Shown here piece by piece: positions 27,118 to 35,380 of a stretch of DNA of 35,380 bases. Origin of the DNA: an uncultured Verrucomicrobiota bacterium (GTDB lineage: Bacteria; Verrucomicrobiota; Verrucomicrobiia; Opitutales; Opitutaceae); assembly GCA_903906135.1 (NCBI GenBank), contig CAIVJE010000111.1:1-35380 (forward strand), read 5' to 3'. Made by a program: the position numbers and the translations under genes. The first letter of the stretch is position 1. Each line of letters starts with the position of its first letter. Under the pieces are notes generated by a model, which saw nothing but the letters and a program-made list of their open reading frames with translations, had not been told where the DNA came from and searched no databases.

Positions 27118-27131
27118 TTGATCTAGCTCAA
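27118..27131 (+). promoter_or_regulatory. FNR/DNR-type box TTGATCTAGCTCAA upstream of the RIC gene; -10-like CATAGT at 27154-27159
   Basis: Inverted repeat CTTGA-N6-TCAAG. Its centre (27124.5) is 40.5 bp from the ATG at 27165. Confidence 0.72.
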
Positions 27132-27164
27132 GGCTACCGGTCCGCCGCTCTGCCATAGTGGGGC

Positions 27165-27893
27165 ATGACCTCCTTTGCCGTATCTGTTGCTCCGCTTTTT
27201 CTCACTCCCGCCACCATGATTGGCGAACTCGTTGCTGCTCGCCCAGCGCTCGCGCGACTCTTCGAGAAACTCGGCATCGACTATTGCTGCGGAGGGAAAC
27301 AAACGCTCGCGGTGGCTTGCAGTCGTCGCGGATTAGAGGTGGCCACTACGATCACTCTCCTCGAGTCAGCGGGCGCTCTTTTGCTTGCGGGCCCAACCGA
27401 AGTTGATGCCGCCGCGATGAGCCTCGCCGAACTCGCTGACCATATTGAGAACACCCATCATGCTTATCTCAAAAGCGAACTCCCCCGCCTCAGCGAAATG
27501 GCGCAGCGTGTTGCCACGAAACATGGCTGGCGTGACGCTCGTCTAACTGCAGTGGCTGCCGCCGTCCATGCGCTGACGGATGAGATGATCAGTCACATGG
27601 AAAAAGAAGAAAAAATCCTTTTCCCCTTGGTGCGTCACATCGAGAAGTCCCGCCAACCAACCGACGCCCTCGCGGGACCCATTCGGCAAATGGAAGCCGA
27701 ACACCAATCGGCGGGACAACTGACCGCCCAGCTACGCGAGCTCACCGATAATTTCGTTCCCAACGCCGAAGCCTGCAACACCCACCGCGCACTCCTGGCC
27801 GGCCTCGCTGAATTTGAAACTGACCTGCACCGTCATGTCCACAAAGAGAACAATGTGCTTTTCCCCCGCGCCCTCGCGCTTGCGGCCGCCTAG
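27165..27893 (+). CDS. ric: Iron-sulfur cluster repair di-iron protein (RIC; YtfE/ScdA/DnrN family)
   Basis: ScdA-N-like LFEKLGIDYCCGGKQTLAVAC, then hemerythrin-like His/Glu pattern (HIENTHHAYLKSELPRL, HMEKEEKILFPLVRHI, EAEHQSAG, HRHVHKENNVLFPRA). Confidence 0.92.
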   Translation: MTSFAVSVAPLFLTPATMIGELVAARPALARLFEKLGIDYCCGGKQTLAVACSRRGLEVATTITLLESAGALLLAGPTEVDAAAMSLAELADHIENTHHAYLKSELPRLSEMAQRVATKHGWRDARLTAVAAAVHALTDEMISHMEKEEKILFPLVRHIEKSRQPTDALAGPIRQMEAEHQSAGQLTAQLRELTDNFVPNAEACNTHRALLAGLAEFETDLHRHVHKENNVLFPRALALAAA

Positions 27894-27894
27894 C

Positions 27895-29319
27895 TTAACC
27901 CGCGTAGGGCGCCGCTAGGTCGAGGCGGAAATAATTGCGCGCGTTGCTGAAACAAACCTCTCGCACCAGCGCGCCCACGAGCGCCGGCTCAGCCGGCAAT
28001 TCACCCCGCTCCATTTCGGCGCCGAGCAAATTACACAATACGCGCCGGAAATATTCATGACGCGTATAGGAAAGGAAACTGCGCGAATCGGTCAGCATGC
28101 CCACGAAGCGCCGCAAGAGGCCATTATTGGATAGCGCATTGAGCTGCCACTCCATCGCTTCCTTTTGATCAAGAAACCACCAGCCGCTACCAAATTGCAG
28201 CTTCCCCGCAATGGAGCCGTCCTGGAAATTACCGATCATGGCCGCGAAAACATAATTATCCGCCGGATTAAGATTATAGAGTACGGTCCGCGGAAGCTCA
28301 TCGGTAGCATCAAGGGTGTCGAGATACCGACTCAGCCCACGCGCTTGCCCAAAGTCACCGATGGAATCGAAGCCCGTATCAGGCCCGAGCTTTTGGAACT
28401 GTCGCGTATTATTTCCCCGCAACGCACCGAGGTGCAACTGCTTCGTCCAACCGCGGGCCGCATCCCACCGCCCCAGTACGAGCATCAAATAGGAGCTAAA
28501 CCGCGCCCCCTCCTCCCGGGTGGCCGCGCGCCCCTGACGGGCCGCCGCAAAAATTGTCCCGGCCTCCGCCGCGGTACAGGGCTCGGCCCAAGCATTCTCC
28601 AAACCGTGATCAGACAACCGCCCGCCGATCGCATGAAAGTCGTCGTGACGTTGCTTTAACGTCGCGAGAAAATCATCGAAAGATTTAATCGTCCCCGCTC
28701 CCGCCGCGCCGGCTAATTTCTCGAGATAGGGATTAAAGATCGCCGGCTGATGCACCAAGAAAGCTTTGTCCGGCCGGAAGGTCGGATAAACCCGCGTCGT
28801 CAGCCCAGATTTCCTGATCCGCCTATGCGTCTCCAGGGAATCTGCGGGGTCATCCGTCGTGCAGATGACCGCGACGCGATTCGCCGCGAGAATATCATGG
28901 ACGCGCATCGTCGGGAGCTTCGCATTAGCCTGCTGCCAAATTTCCTGCGCAGAACTCGGATTGATCGTAGCCTCGAGACCGAAGTAACGCTTCAGCTCAA
29001 GATGCGACCAATGATACAGCGGATTGCGCAGGGTGTATGGCACGGTCGCACACCAAGCTTCATGCTTTTCCCGCGGCGTGGCGTCACCCGTACAAAATCG
29101 CTCGGCGACGCCATTCGCCCGCAGCGCCCGCCATTTATAGTGATCCCCCCCGAGCCAGATTTCGCTGAGATCAGCAAACTGATGGTTGTCGGCAATCTGC
29201 GACGGCGGCAGGTGACAGTGGTAATCGTAAATCGGTTCAGCGGCGGCGTAGGTGTGATACAATTCGCGCGCTGCGTCAGACTGCAGGAGAAAGTCGTCGT
29301 GAATGAAGGGCTTGGTCAT
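27895..29319 (-). CDS. uxaC: Glucuronate isomerase (uronate isomerase)
   Basis: Characteristic N-terminus (FIHDDFLLQSDAARELYHTYAAAEPIYDYHCHLPPSQIADNHQFADLSEIWLGGDHYKWRALRANG) and C-terminal FVGMLTDSRSFLSYTRHEYFRRVLCNLLG. Confidence 0.96.
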   Translation of the reverse strand: MTKPFIHDDFLLQSDAARELYHTYAAAEPIYDYHCHLPPSQIADNHQFADLSEIWLGGDHYKWRALRANGVAERFCTGDATPREKHEAWCATVPYTLRNPLYHWSHLELKRYFGLEATINPSSAQEIWQQANAKLPTMRVHDILAANRVAVICTTDDPADSLETHRRIRKSGLTTRVYPTFRPDKAFLVHQPAIFNPYLEKLAGAAGAGTIKSFDDFLATLKQRHDDFHAIGGRLSDHGLENAWAEPCTAAEAGTIFAAARQGRAATREEGARFSSYLMLVLGRWDAARGWTKQLHLGALRGNNTRQFQKLGPDTGFDSIGDFGQARGLSRYLDTLDATDELPRTVLYNLNPADNYVFAAMIGNFQDGSIAGKLQFGSGWWFLDQKEAMEWQLNALSNNGLLRRFVGMLTDSRSFLSYTRHEYFRRVLCNLLGAEMERGELPAEPALVGALVREVCFSNARNYFRLDLAAPYAG

Positions 29320-29405
29320 ATTAAATTTAAATTCGCGATTTTTAATTCAAGCAATCGACAGCCCCCAAACCCCGCACCGTGGCCGCGGGGCAGGGATCCG
29401 CTGCG

Positions 29406-31226
29406 CTATCTTGAAATGTCGTTCATCATTGCACTGAGCGAGGGGTAACTTGCGAGCAGCTTAGCGGTCGCGGCACAGCGCGTGGGGTCGACGAGGCCAG
29501 TCGTCTCGGCGAGAAAGATGAGGTAGCTTGCGACGCCCTTCGAATAGTTGAGCCGAGCTTCGGAACTGAGGGCGTAGAAGCGGGCGCGCTGCGCATAACC
29601 AGCCGGGGAATGATCACCGAGCGCCGCCTTCTTTGGCTGGCCGCCCGCAGCGAGAACAAAGAGGAAATTATATTCGAAAAAGAACATGTACTCTGGCGAG
29701 GGTGGCAACGCCTCGAGCGCGGCCCGCGTGACGGCGGACGAGGCGAAGACCTCGACTGGACGGCCGGCGGCGGCCAAGGGGGTAGTGATAAAAGTCCGCG
29801 CCATCTTCTGCTCAGTGTCATCGGCGCTAAAGGCGCCGAGGAGAGCCAGCTCCAAGGTGAAGCGGTACCAGTCGCGCCAGAGAGCCTGATCAGCGGTATC
29901 CTGCGAGTTGAACACCGCGATCCCCATCTCGTAGGTGTAGCGACCACTGGTCTTGATCTCGAGCCGGCGGCCGGTCACCTCACCCATGACGCGGTAATTT
30001 TCAGCGGACTTCCCAGAACCAGAATGGAAGCCGATGCTCACTCCGAATTTTACACAGACATCCCACTGTTTCTGAATGAGGGCACGGAGCGCCGCGTTGT
30101 CGGGATAAGGCATGTTCTTTTGAAAGCCGAAGGCGGGGGCGACGTAGTTAACGGGCATCCCGAGGACTTCGCAGAGCGCGAGCATGATGGCGGTCGTCTC
30201 AGGGGTCGTCAGACCGGGCAACTCATCAATCGACAGCTCGCGCAAATAGCGACGGCCGACATCACTCGTAAAAGCAGCAGCGCGGGCGGCGGCGTAGCGC
30301 TCATCGCGGCGCTGCATCTTCTGCATTGGCGTCCAGACCGTCGCGAGGAGCTGGTTGAAAGCGGCCTCGTCCAGTTTCAAACCAGCGGCCGCGACGCGCG
30401 CACGCGTCTTCGTGACGACATCGACTGGAATATCAGCGAGCTTGGCTGGCTGGTTGAGGGCGAGCTCCGGCGACAGGTCGAAGGTGATGTAGCTGGCGAG
30501 CAAGCAGCCGCTCACGAGGGCGGCCTCCCGCGAATCGAATTTGCCGCCGATGGGTTGGTGATCGGCGTTGAATGACCACGCGATCCGGCGATGATGAAAG
30601 CCCGTCTTAAGCTTAGAGAGCACGCAGCCGTGACTCATACCCTCGACGCTCTGGCCTTGATGGCCCTCGGGGACCTCGGTGCCGATGAAGGGAAACGGCA
30701 CGGAATCGAGCCGGCCCGAAAGCATGGCATCCACGTCGTAGACCAACTCACGAGGGATTGAATTCTGGTTGGCCGTGACCCCAAGCTCGAGAGCGCTCAT
30801 CGCCCACTCCACCGCCGGCCAGTGCAAGGTGGTGAAACGTGCCCCCACTCCCAGAGTGCGCTGACCGAGCTGACCAGCGGTCGTCGGGAAGATCGTGGCC
30901 GCCGGATCATGCTCCTGAATGAGATTTTTCAGGGTGAGTAAGTTGGCCCAGGTCGCCGGAAAATAAGTCGCGCCACCGTGAGCAACTCCCTCGACCAAAG
31001 GAGCGCCGACCGCATGTAGCTTCCAAGCGCAATCGCCAGCGGCATTCTCCACGAGGGTCATCTCGCCCGCCCGAGTCGCAAAGCGGCTCTTGGGATATTC
31101 AGAAGTGCGCCCCGCCTGAAGGTCAGCGCGCAGCGTGGGCCAATCGAGGCAGAAATCAGGGCTGATGCACGGATTCTGCGCGATCCGCAGATTGTGCTGC
31201 AGGAGAAAGGCATTGATAGCGGACAT
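29406..31226 (-). CDS. uxaE: Tagaturonate epimerase (UxaE-like) family protein
   Basis: Family recognised from TGFHHRRIAWSFNADHQPIGGKFD and VSIGFHSGSGKSAENYRVMGEVTGRRLEIKTSGRYTYEMG. Co-directional with uxaC. Confidence 0.7.
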   Translation of the reverse strand: MSAINAFLLQHNLRIAQNPCISPDFCLDWPTLRADLQAGRTSEYPKSRFATRAGEMTLVENAAGDCAWKLHAVGAPLVEGVAHGGATYFPATWANLLTLKNLIQEHDPAATIFPTTAGQLGQRTLGVGARFTTLHWPAVEWAMSALELGVTANQNSIPRELVYDVDAMLSGRLDSVPFPFIGTEVPEGHQGQSVEGMSHGCVLSKLKTGFHHRRIAWSFNADHQPIGGKFDSREAALVSGCLLASYITFDLSPELALNQPAKLADIPVDVVTKTRARVAAAGLKLDEAAFNQLLATVWTPMQKMQRRDERYAAARAAAFTSDVGRRYLRELSIDELPGLTTPETTAIMLALCEVLGMPVNYVAPAFGFQKNMPYPDNAALRALIQKQWDVCVKFGVSIGFHSGSGKSAENYRVMGEVTGRRLEIKTSGRYTYEMGIAVFNSQDTADQALWRDWYRFTLELALLGAFSADDTEQKMARTFITTPLAAAGRPVEVFASSAVTRAALEALPPSPEYMFFFEYNFLFVLAAGGQPKKAALGDHSPAGYAQRARFYALSSEARLNYSKGVASYLIFLAETTGLVDPTRCAATAKLLASYPSLSAMMNDISR

Positions 31227-31334
31227 GAAATAACGAGTTGAAGTCGGAAATTAAAATGGAAGCAACAGACAGCAGGCGCAGATAAAGGCTCTTCAACTTA
31301 AACTGGAGACTTAAACGGCACAGCGAAGCGGCGC

Positions 31335-32117
31335 TCAGATCGTCATCGCGTGATACCCGCCATCGACGATGAGCTCGTCACCGGTGATGAAGGAGCCAGC
31401 GGCATCGCTGGCGAGGAGCAGCGTAGCGCCGATGAGCTCGCGGGCCTCGCCGAAACGTTTCATCGGAGTGTGGCCCATGATGTGAGTAACGCGCTCGGGC
31501 GTGAGCACCTTCTTATTCTGCTCCGCGGGGAAAAAACCCGGGACCAAGACATTCACCCGCACCTTGTGCGGCGCCCATTCGCGGGCAAGGTTGAGCGAAA
31601 GATTATGCACGGCGCCTTTGGTGGCCGAGTAGGTGAAAACCCGGGACAACGGCACGACGCCCGACATCGAACCAAGATTGATGATCGAGCCCCCCTGCCC
31701 TCGGCCGACGAGATATTTACCAAAAACCTGACAACCAAGAAAGACGCCCTTGAGATTGACCCGCACGATCCGATCAAACTCTTCTTCAGTAATATCAAAA
31801 AACGGCGTCGCTGAATTGATGCCCGCTCCGTTGACCACAATGTCGACCCGCCCGCTCCGCGCCAACACCGCCGCCAGCAAGCCCTCGACCTCCGCCTTGC
31901 TCGTGGCTTCCGCTGCGTGAAACCACGCGCGGCCACCCGCGGCGCTAATCTGAGCGATCCGCGCCGCCGCCTTTTCTGCATTCCGGCCCACAATCACCAC
32001 TTCGGCGCCCGCCCCAGCCAAGCCGGCCGCCATCGCGCCACACAGTTCACCGGTGCCGCCGATGACGACGGCAACTTTGCCGGTGAGACCAAACAATTCG
32101 TTAAGGTAAGTGCTCAT
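31335..32117 (-). CDS. SDR-family oxidoreductase, probable fructuronate reductase/D-mannonate oxidoreductase (YjmF/UxuB-type)
   Basis: SDR motifs [46 protein letters not shown]. Next to uxaC and uxaE. Confidence 0.75.
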   Translation of the reverse strand: MSTYLNELFGLTGKVAVVIGGTGELCGAMAAGLAGAGAEVVIVGRNAEKAAARIAQISAAGGRAWFHAAEATSKAEVEGLLAAVLARSGRVDIVVNGAGINSATPFFDITEEEFDRIVRVNLKGVFLGCQVFGKYLVGRGQGGSIINLGSMSGVVPLSRVFTYSATKGAVHNLSLNLAREWAPHKVRVNVLVPGFFPAEQNKKVLTPERVTHIMGHTPMKRFGEARELIGATLLLASDAAGSFITGDELIVDGGYHAMTI

Positions 32118-32181
32118 AGGTAATTAAGAATCTGAAGGCTAAGCCCGTAGCATAACGGGAACACCGCCGACCGTATATATG

Positions 32182-32214
32182 ATATTGCGAAAAAGAGTTT
32201 ATATTTTGCGAATA
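32182..32214. promoter_or_regulatory. Pair of direct repeats ATWTTGCGAAWA spaced 21 bp, candidate AraC/XylR-type operator
   Basis: TTGCGAA at 32185-32191 and 32206-32212, exactly 21 bp apart, in the divergent intergenic region between the SDR gene and the AraC-type regulator. Confidence 0.6.
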
Positions 32215-32224
32215 GATACTTTAA

Positions 32225-33403
32225 ATGGCCTTGCTCGCTATGACCCCACCCCGCCGGATCGCTGTCTACCTCTCGCTCGAGACGGAGCATGGTCGGGGTA
32301 TTTTGCGCGGAATCGCAAAATTTTTCCACCAAAGAGCCGATGTCACCGTATTAAAATTCACGGATCCCCACTCGTACGACCGCACGGCCCTGCGCCGGTT
32401 ACGGTTAGATGGCATCATCGCCCGAGTGGCCACTCGGCGCCATGAACGTGAATTAGCAGAGCTCCGCCGCCCTGTCGTTAATGTTTCTGGCCAAATTGCG
32501 ACGCCTCACCTGTCCCTGATTAATACCGATGACCTTCGGGTCGGGCAGTTGGCCTTAGGTCACTTGCACGGCCGCGGCTATCGGCACTTTGCCTATTGCG
32601 GTAATAATACCCACCTCGGCTCGATCCTGCGTTACCGTGGCTTCCGCACGGAGGCGCGCAGCCGCGGAGTGGTCACCGCTATTCCACGACACATTTTGCC
32701 GCAAGGTGATCAAAACTCGCCCTATCCCGATGCGACGCGTGCGCGGCTCGCCGCTTGGCTAAAAACCCTTCCGCGGCCGGTGGGAATTCTCGGCTTCACC
32801 GATCGCGTAGCTCTTGAACTTGATGAAGCCTGCGCTCGCCGCGGGCTCCGCGTACCCGAGGATGTGGCAATTCTCGGCGTCGGTAATGATTTAGCCCGCA
32901 TCGAATTTGCCCACGTCGCCCTCTCCAGTATCCAGCTTAACACCCAGCAAATTGGCTGGCTCGCCGCAGAAAAACTTTTCGCCCTGATGACCGGAGCGCG
33001 CGTGATGCCCCAAGAAATCCTCGTCAGTCCCCAGAAAATAGTAACGCGGCTTTCCACTGATCGCTGGGCGGTTGACGATGAAATTGTCACTCTCGCGCTG
33101 GACTATCTCCGCGAGCATGTCGGCAACACTGTTTACGTTGAAGAGGTTGCCCGGGCGGCTGGCGTCACGCGCCGCGTACTCGAGCTGCGCTTCCGCGCGG
33201 CACTCGGCACCTCGGTTTACGCGGAAGCCCAGCGATTGCATTTTGAACGGGCCCTCGAGCTCATGCCGGAGTCGACGTTAACCTTGAGTGAAATCGCCGA
33301 TGCTTCGGGCTTTGAAAGCCCCTCCGTCTTCGCCTCCGCTTTCCGGCGGCGCTACCACACCTCCCCTTCAGAGTATCGACGCCGACTAACCGGCCCGCGC
33401 TAA
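32225..33403 (+). CDS. AraC-family regulator with LacI/periplasmic-binding-type ligand domain (XylR-like)
   Basis: LacI-like sugar-binding region (VAILGVGNDLARIEFAHVALSSIQLNTQQIGWLAAEKLF) and C-terminal AraC HTH (LSEIADASGFESPSVFASAFRRRYHTSPSEYRRRL). Confidence 0.9.
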   Translation: MALLAMTPPRRIAVYLSLETEHGRGILRGIAKFFHQRADVTVLKFTDPHSYDRTALRRLRLDGIIARVATRRHERELAELRRPVVNVSGQIATPHLSLINTDDLRVGQLALGHLHGRGYRHFAYCGNNTHLGSILRYRGFRTEARSRGVVTAIPRHILPQGDQNSPYPDATRARLAAWLKTLPRPVGILGFTDRVALELDEACARRGLRVPEDVAILGVGNDLARIEFAHVALSSIQLNTQQIGWLAAEKLFALMTGARVMPQEILVSPQKIVTRLSTDRWAVDDEIVTLALDYLREHVGNTVYVEEVARAAGVTRRVLELRFRAALGTSVYAEAQRLHFERALELMPESTLTLSEIADASGFESPSVFASAFRRRYHTSPSEYRRRLTGPR

Positions 33404-35380
33404 AACAGGATGCGCACGGAACCACCCAATTCGCGCGGTGATCCGACCCGCGCGTTGCTTGAAATGAGATCCCGCGCCAGCGCATTGCGCAAACTGAGCC
33501 CCAAGGTGCAGCGCCGCGGGCCCACCTTCCACGTGTAGCCGCCGGTGAGGGTAAACAGCCCATAACTTGGCCAAGCGAGATAGGCATGCTTCGCATCCCC
33601 ATAATTAGCCACGTAGGAACCGATATAACTAAAACTGACACTGCTGCTAAATCCTGCCATGCCCAGCAGTGGAAGATAACGCAATTGCACCGTCGCGGTG
33701 TCGACCGGTAGGCGCGTCAGTTGTTGCCCCACCTCAGGATCTAACGACGGCGACTTCGTGGTAATAGCCGCCAGATGCACCGCGCGCAGCGCCGCGGTCA
33801 GCCGGGGCGTAAGTTTATAACGGAGATCAACCCGCGCTCCAGTAAAACGCTCCTCGCCGGCCGCCACCAACTGGGGCTGCGTTTGGGCCGCGTCTAAAAT
33901 GGGATCATCATAAAGTGGATTACGGCGAGCGATATGCTGATTATAGAGCACAAATAATGAAGCGGAGTAATCAAACTTGCCCGCGAGCGCCCGTCCCTTG
34001 AGCCCACTCTCATACCCGAAGGTTGTTTCGTTCTGCTGAATTCTCCCCGTGCGGGCATCCACCGGCGTAGAGGGGTCAAAGGCCGTACTGGCGCTGGCGA
34101 AGAGCAAGACGCGCCGAGGGATCCACTGATAATTGACGCCCGTATGATAACTCAATTGCCCCGTATGATCGCTGAGCTGAGGCCAGAGTGCATTGGGTTT
34201 ATGATCCTGCACGGCTAAGTTTACTTGATCGAACCGGAGCCCGGCCGTGACTACGGTCCGGCCACGATCAAAGGCCGCGCGATCGGTGAGTTCCCACGAA
34301 GTATAACGGGCGGCCTCCTGCCGATCGGTCAAGAGACGCGCGTAAAGATCGGGAGTATAAGCGGGGAAATAATAATCAGGGGCCAAGGGGTTAAAGGCGC
34401 GGACTGCGAGTGGCAGTGCCGCCCGATCGGCAAGACTCAACGCGCGATCGACCCGATCATATTCACCCCAGGTCGCTCCGGCGTAGCTCAGTAATTTATG
34501 CTCGATCCCTGCGGTGCGAAAACGGCCGGTAAATTCAACATGGGTGGCCAAGGCCTGCTGGCGCTGCTCGATATGCCGCGGCTCGCGGGTGCCTTCAAAC
34601 AAACCGGTCGCGAGCACCAACTGCGTCGCGGTGAACCGATCTTGATCGATCGCCCGCCACCAGCCTTCAACCGCCGCCCGCAGTGCCCAAGTTCGATTGA
34701 TTTGCCCTTCAAATTGCGCGCCAACGACGAGGCTTTGCCGCCGGATGCCCGCATCGGGTCCGTTATTATTAAAATAAGCCAAGGGTAAGTACGGCCCGAG
34801 CACCAACTGCCCCGCCGCTAATTTATATTCCGGAATGCCCGCGGTTGGGTTGCCGTCGTAGCGCCGGTAATCAACACTGATCAGGCTACTCGCCGCGCGC
34901 GTATGCTTGAGGGTCAGGGCGCCACTCACCGTGAGATCATTTTCGCGCACAAATTCCTCGGGCCCAATCTTGCGGGACCAATCAACCGCCCAGCGCTGCC
35001 AGATTTTTTTAGGCACGAGGGTGCCGGTTGATTCCCAGCTCGCCCGCTGGCGATTCTCCGTACTCGTCCCCGCCTCCAATTTATTGCGCTCCTTGGCGGA
35101 CGGTCGGGTGGTCAAGAAATTCTGGATGCCGCCGGGGGCGGCGCGGCCCAGCACCGGAACGAGCGGGCCTTGAATCACGATGATTTCATTAATGTTCAAC
35201 GTTTCCAGAATACCCAGCTGCGCGAAGCCGTTGCGCAAAATTGGGGCAGGAAAACCGCGGAGGTTCAGCCGGGTTTCCCCGGCCGCCGCGGCGGCGGGCG
35301 ACGCATTGCTGATCGCGGCCAACTCGGCGGAGATTTCGACGCCGAGTCCCTCCTCGCCGGTAAAATCGATCTCGGTCAGC
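33400..35380 (-). CDS. TonB-dependent receptor (partial, N-terminus beyond right edge)
   Basis: Plug-domain fragment (LNLRGFPAPILRNGFAQLGILETLNINEIIVIQGPLVPVLGRAAPGGIQNFLTTRP) and a long beta-barrel ending in LGGSVRILF. The frame stays open to the right edge. Confidence 0.85.
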   Translation of the reverse strand, partial: LTEIDFTGEEGLGVEISAELAAISNASPAAAAAGETRLNLRGFPAPILRNGFAQLGILETLNINEIIVIQGPLVPVLGRAAPGGIQNFLTTRPSAKERNKLEAGTSTENRQRASWESTGTLVPKKIWQRWAVDWSRKIGPEEFVRENDLTVSGALTLKHTRAASSLISVDYRRYDGNPTAGIPEYKLAAGQLVLGPYLPLAYFNNNGPDAGIRRQSLVVGAQFEGQINRTWALRAAVEGWWRAIDQDRFTATQLVLATGLFEGTREPRHIEQRQQALATHVEFTGRFRTAGIEHKLLSYAGATWGEYDRVDRALSLADRAALPLAVRAFNPLAPDYYFPAYTPDLYARLLTDRQEAARYTSWELTDRAAFDRGRTVVTAGLRFDQVNLAVQDHKPNALWPQLSDHTGQLSYHTGVNYQWIPRRVLLFASASTAFDPSTPVDARTGRIQQNETTFGYESGLKGRALAGKFDYSASLFVLYNQHIARRNPLYDDPILDAAQTQPQLVAAGEERFTGARVDLRYKLTPRLTAALRAVHLAAITTKSPSLDPEVGQQLTRLPVDTATVQLRYLPLLGMAGFSSSVSFSYIGSYVANYGDAKHAYLAWPSYGLFTLTGGYTWKVGPRRCTLGLSLRNALARDLISSNARVGSPRELGGSVRILF

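Noticed and set aside
29370-29390. CCCCGC-N9-GCGGGG hairpin between uxaE and uxaC
   Set aside because: GC-only stem without a U-tract in a high-GC genome; could be chance and is not supported as a terminator.
28165-29448. Plus-strand ORFs (164 and 232 aa) antisense to uxaC
   Set aside because: Shadow ORFs of a confidently identified uxaC.
29610-30575. 321-aa plus-strand ORF antisense to the UxaE-like gene
   Set aside because: High-GC antisense open frame; the composition does not resemble a recognisable protein, and the opposite strand has a strong family match.
1-35380. CRISPR arrays, tRNA/rRNA genes, transposases, integrases, prophage
   Set aside because: No repeat-spacer pattern, RNA-gene signature or mobile-element protein recognised on either strand by reading; tRNAscan or ISfinder could not be run.

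Overview
The window has a high-GC, Opitutaceae/Verrucomicrobia-like character (taxonomy is inferred from gene content only). It holds about 30 densely packed protein-coding genes and no RNA genes, CRISPR arrays or mobile elements that I can recognise. Left part (1-8.4 kb): a D-amino-acid-type trio (M19 dipeptidase, D-threonine aldolase/D-serine dehydratase-like, RidA), a repeat-containing hypothetical protein, an RsuA-like pseudouridine synthase, TonB, a YhbY-like protein, RsgA and a GYF/RDD membrane protein. Middle-left (8.4-12.7 kb, minus strand): flavin reductase, thiolase, a fused 3-oxoacid CoA-transferase and a 2-hydroxyacid dehydrogenase. Centre (13.0-27.9 kb): a nitrite/NO respiration island with a LuxR regulator, YwiC-like protein, three-domain NirK-cytochrome c, NirV-like protein, SCO, outer-membrane porin, two tandem heme-copper-oxidase subunit I paralogs, an unannotated 49-aa membrane protein, a CuA subunit II, a membrane-fused SCO, a cytochrome b/2x[4Fe-4S]/MvhD-like fusion, DUF2249, a Crp/Fnr regulator and a RIC di-iron repair protein. 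Right part (27.9-35.4 kb): a hexuronate locus (UxaC, UxaE-like, SDR fructuronate reductase-like, XylR-type AraC regulator) and a TonB-dependent receptor that runs off the window. The most interesting content is the central island. It looks like an atypical CuA-type NO reductase with a degenerate HCO paralog, a ba3-subunit-IIa-like miniprotein and an unusual redox fusion protein. Five FNR/DNR-type boxes (TTGAY-N4-NTCAA) precede five transcription units, with class II (-41.5) geometry and apparent leaderless starts at three of them.
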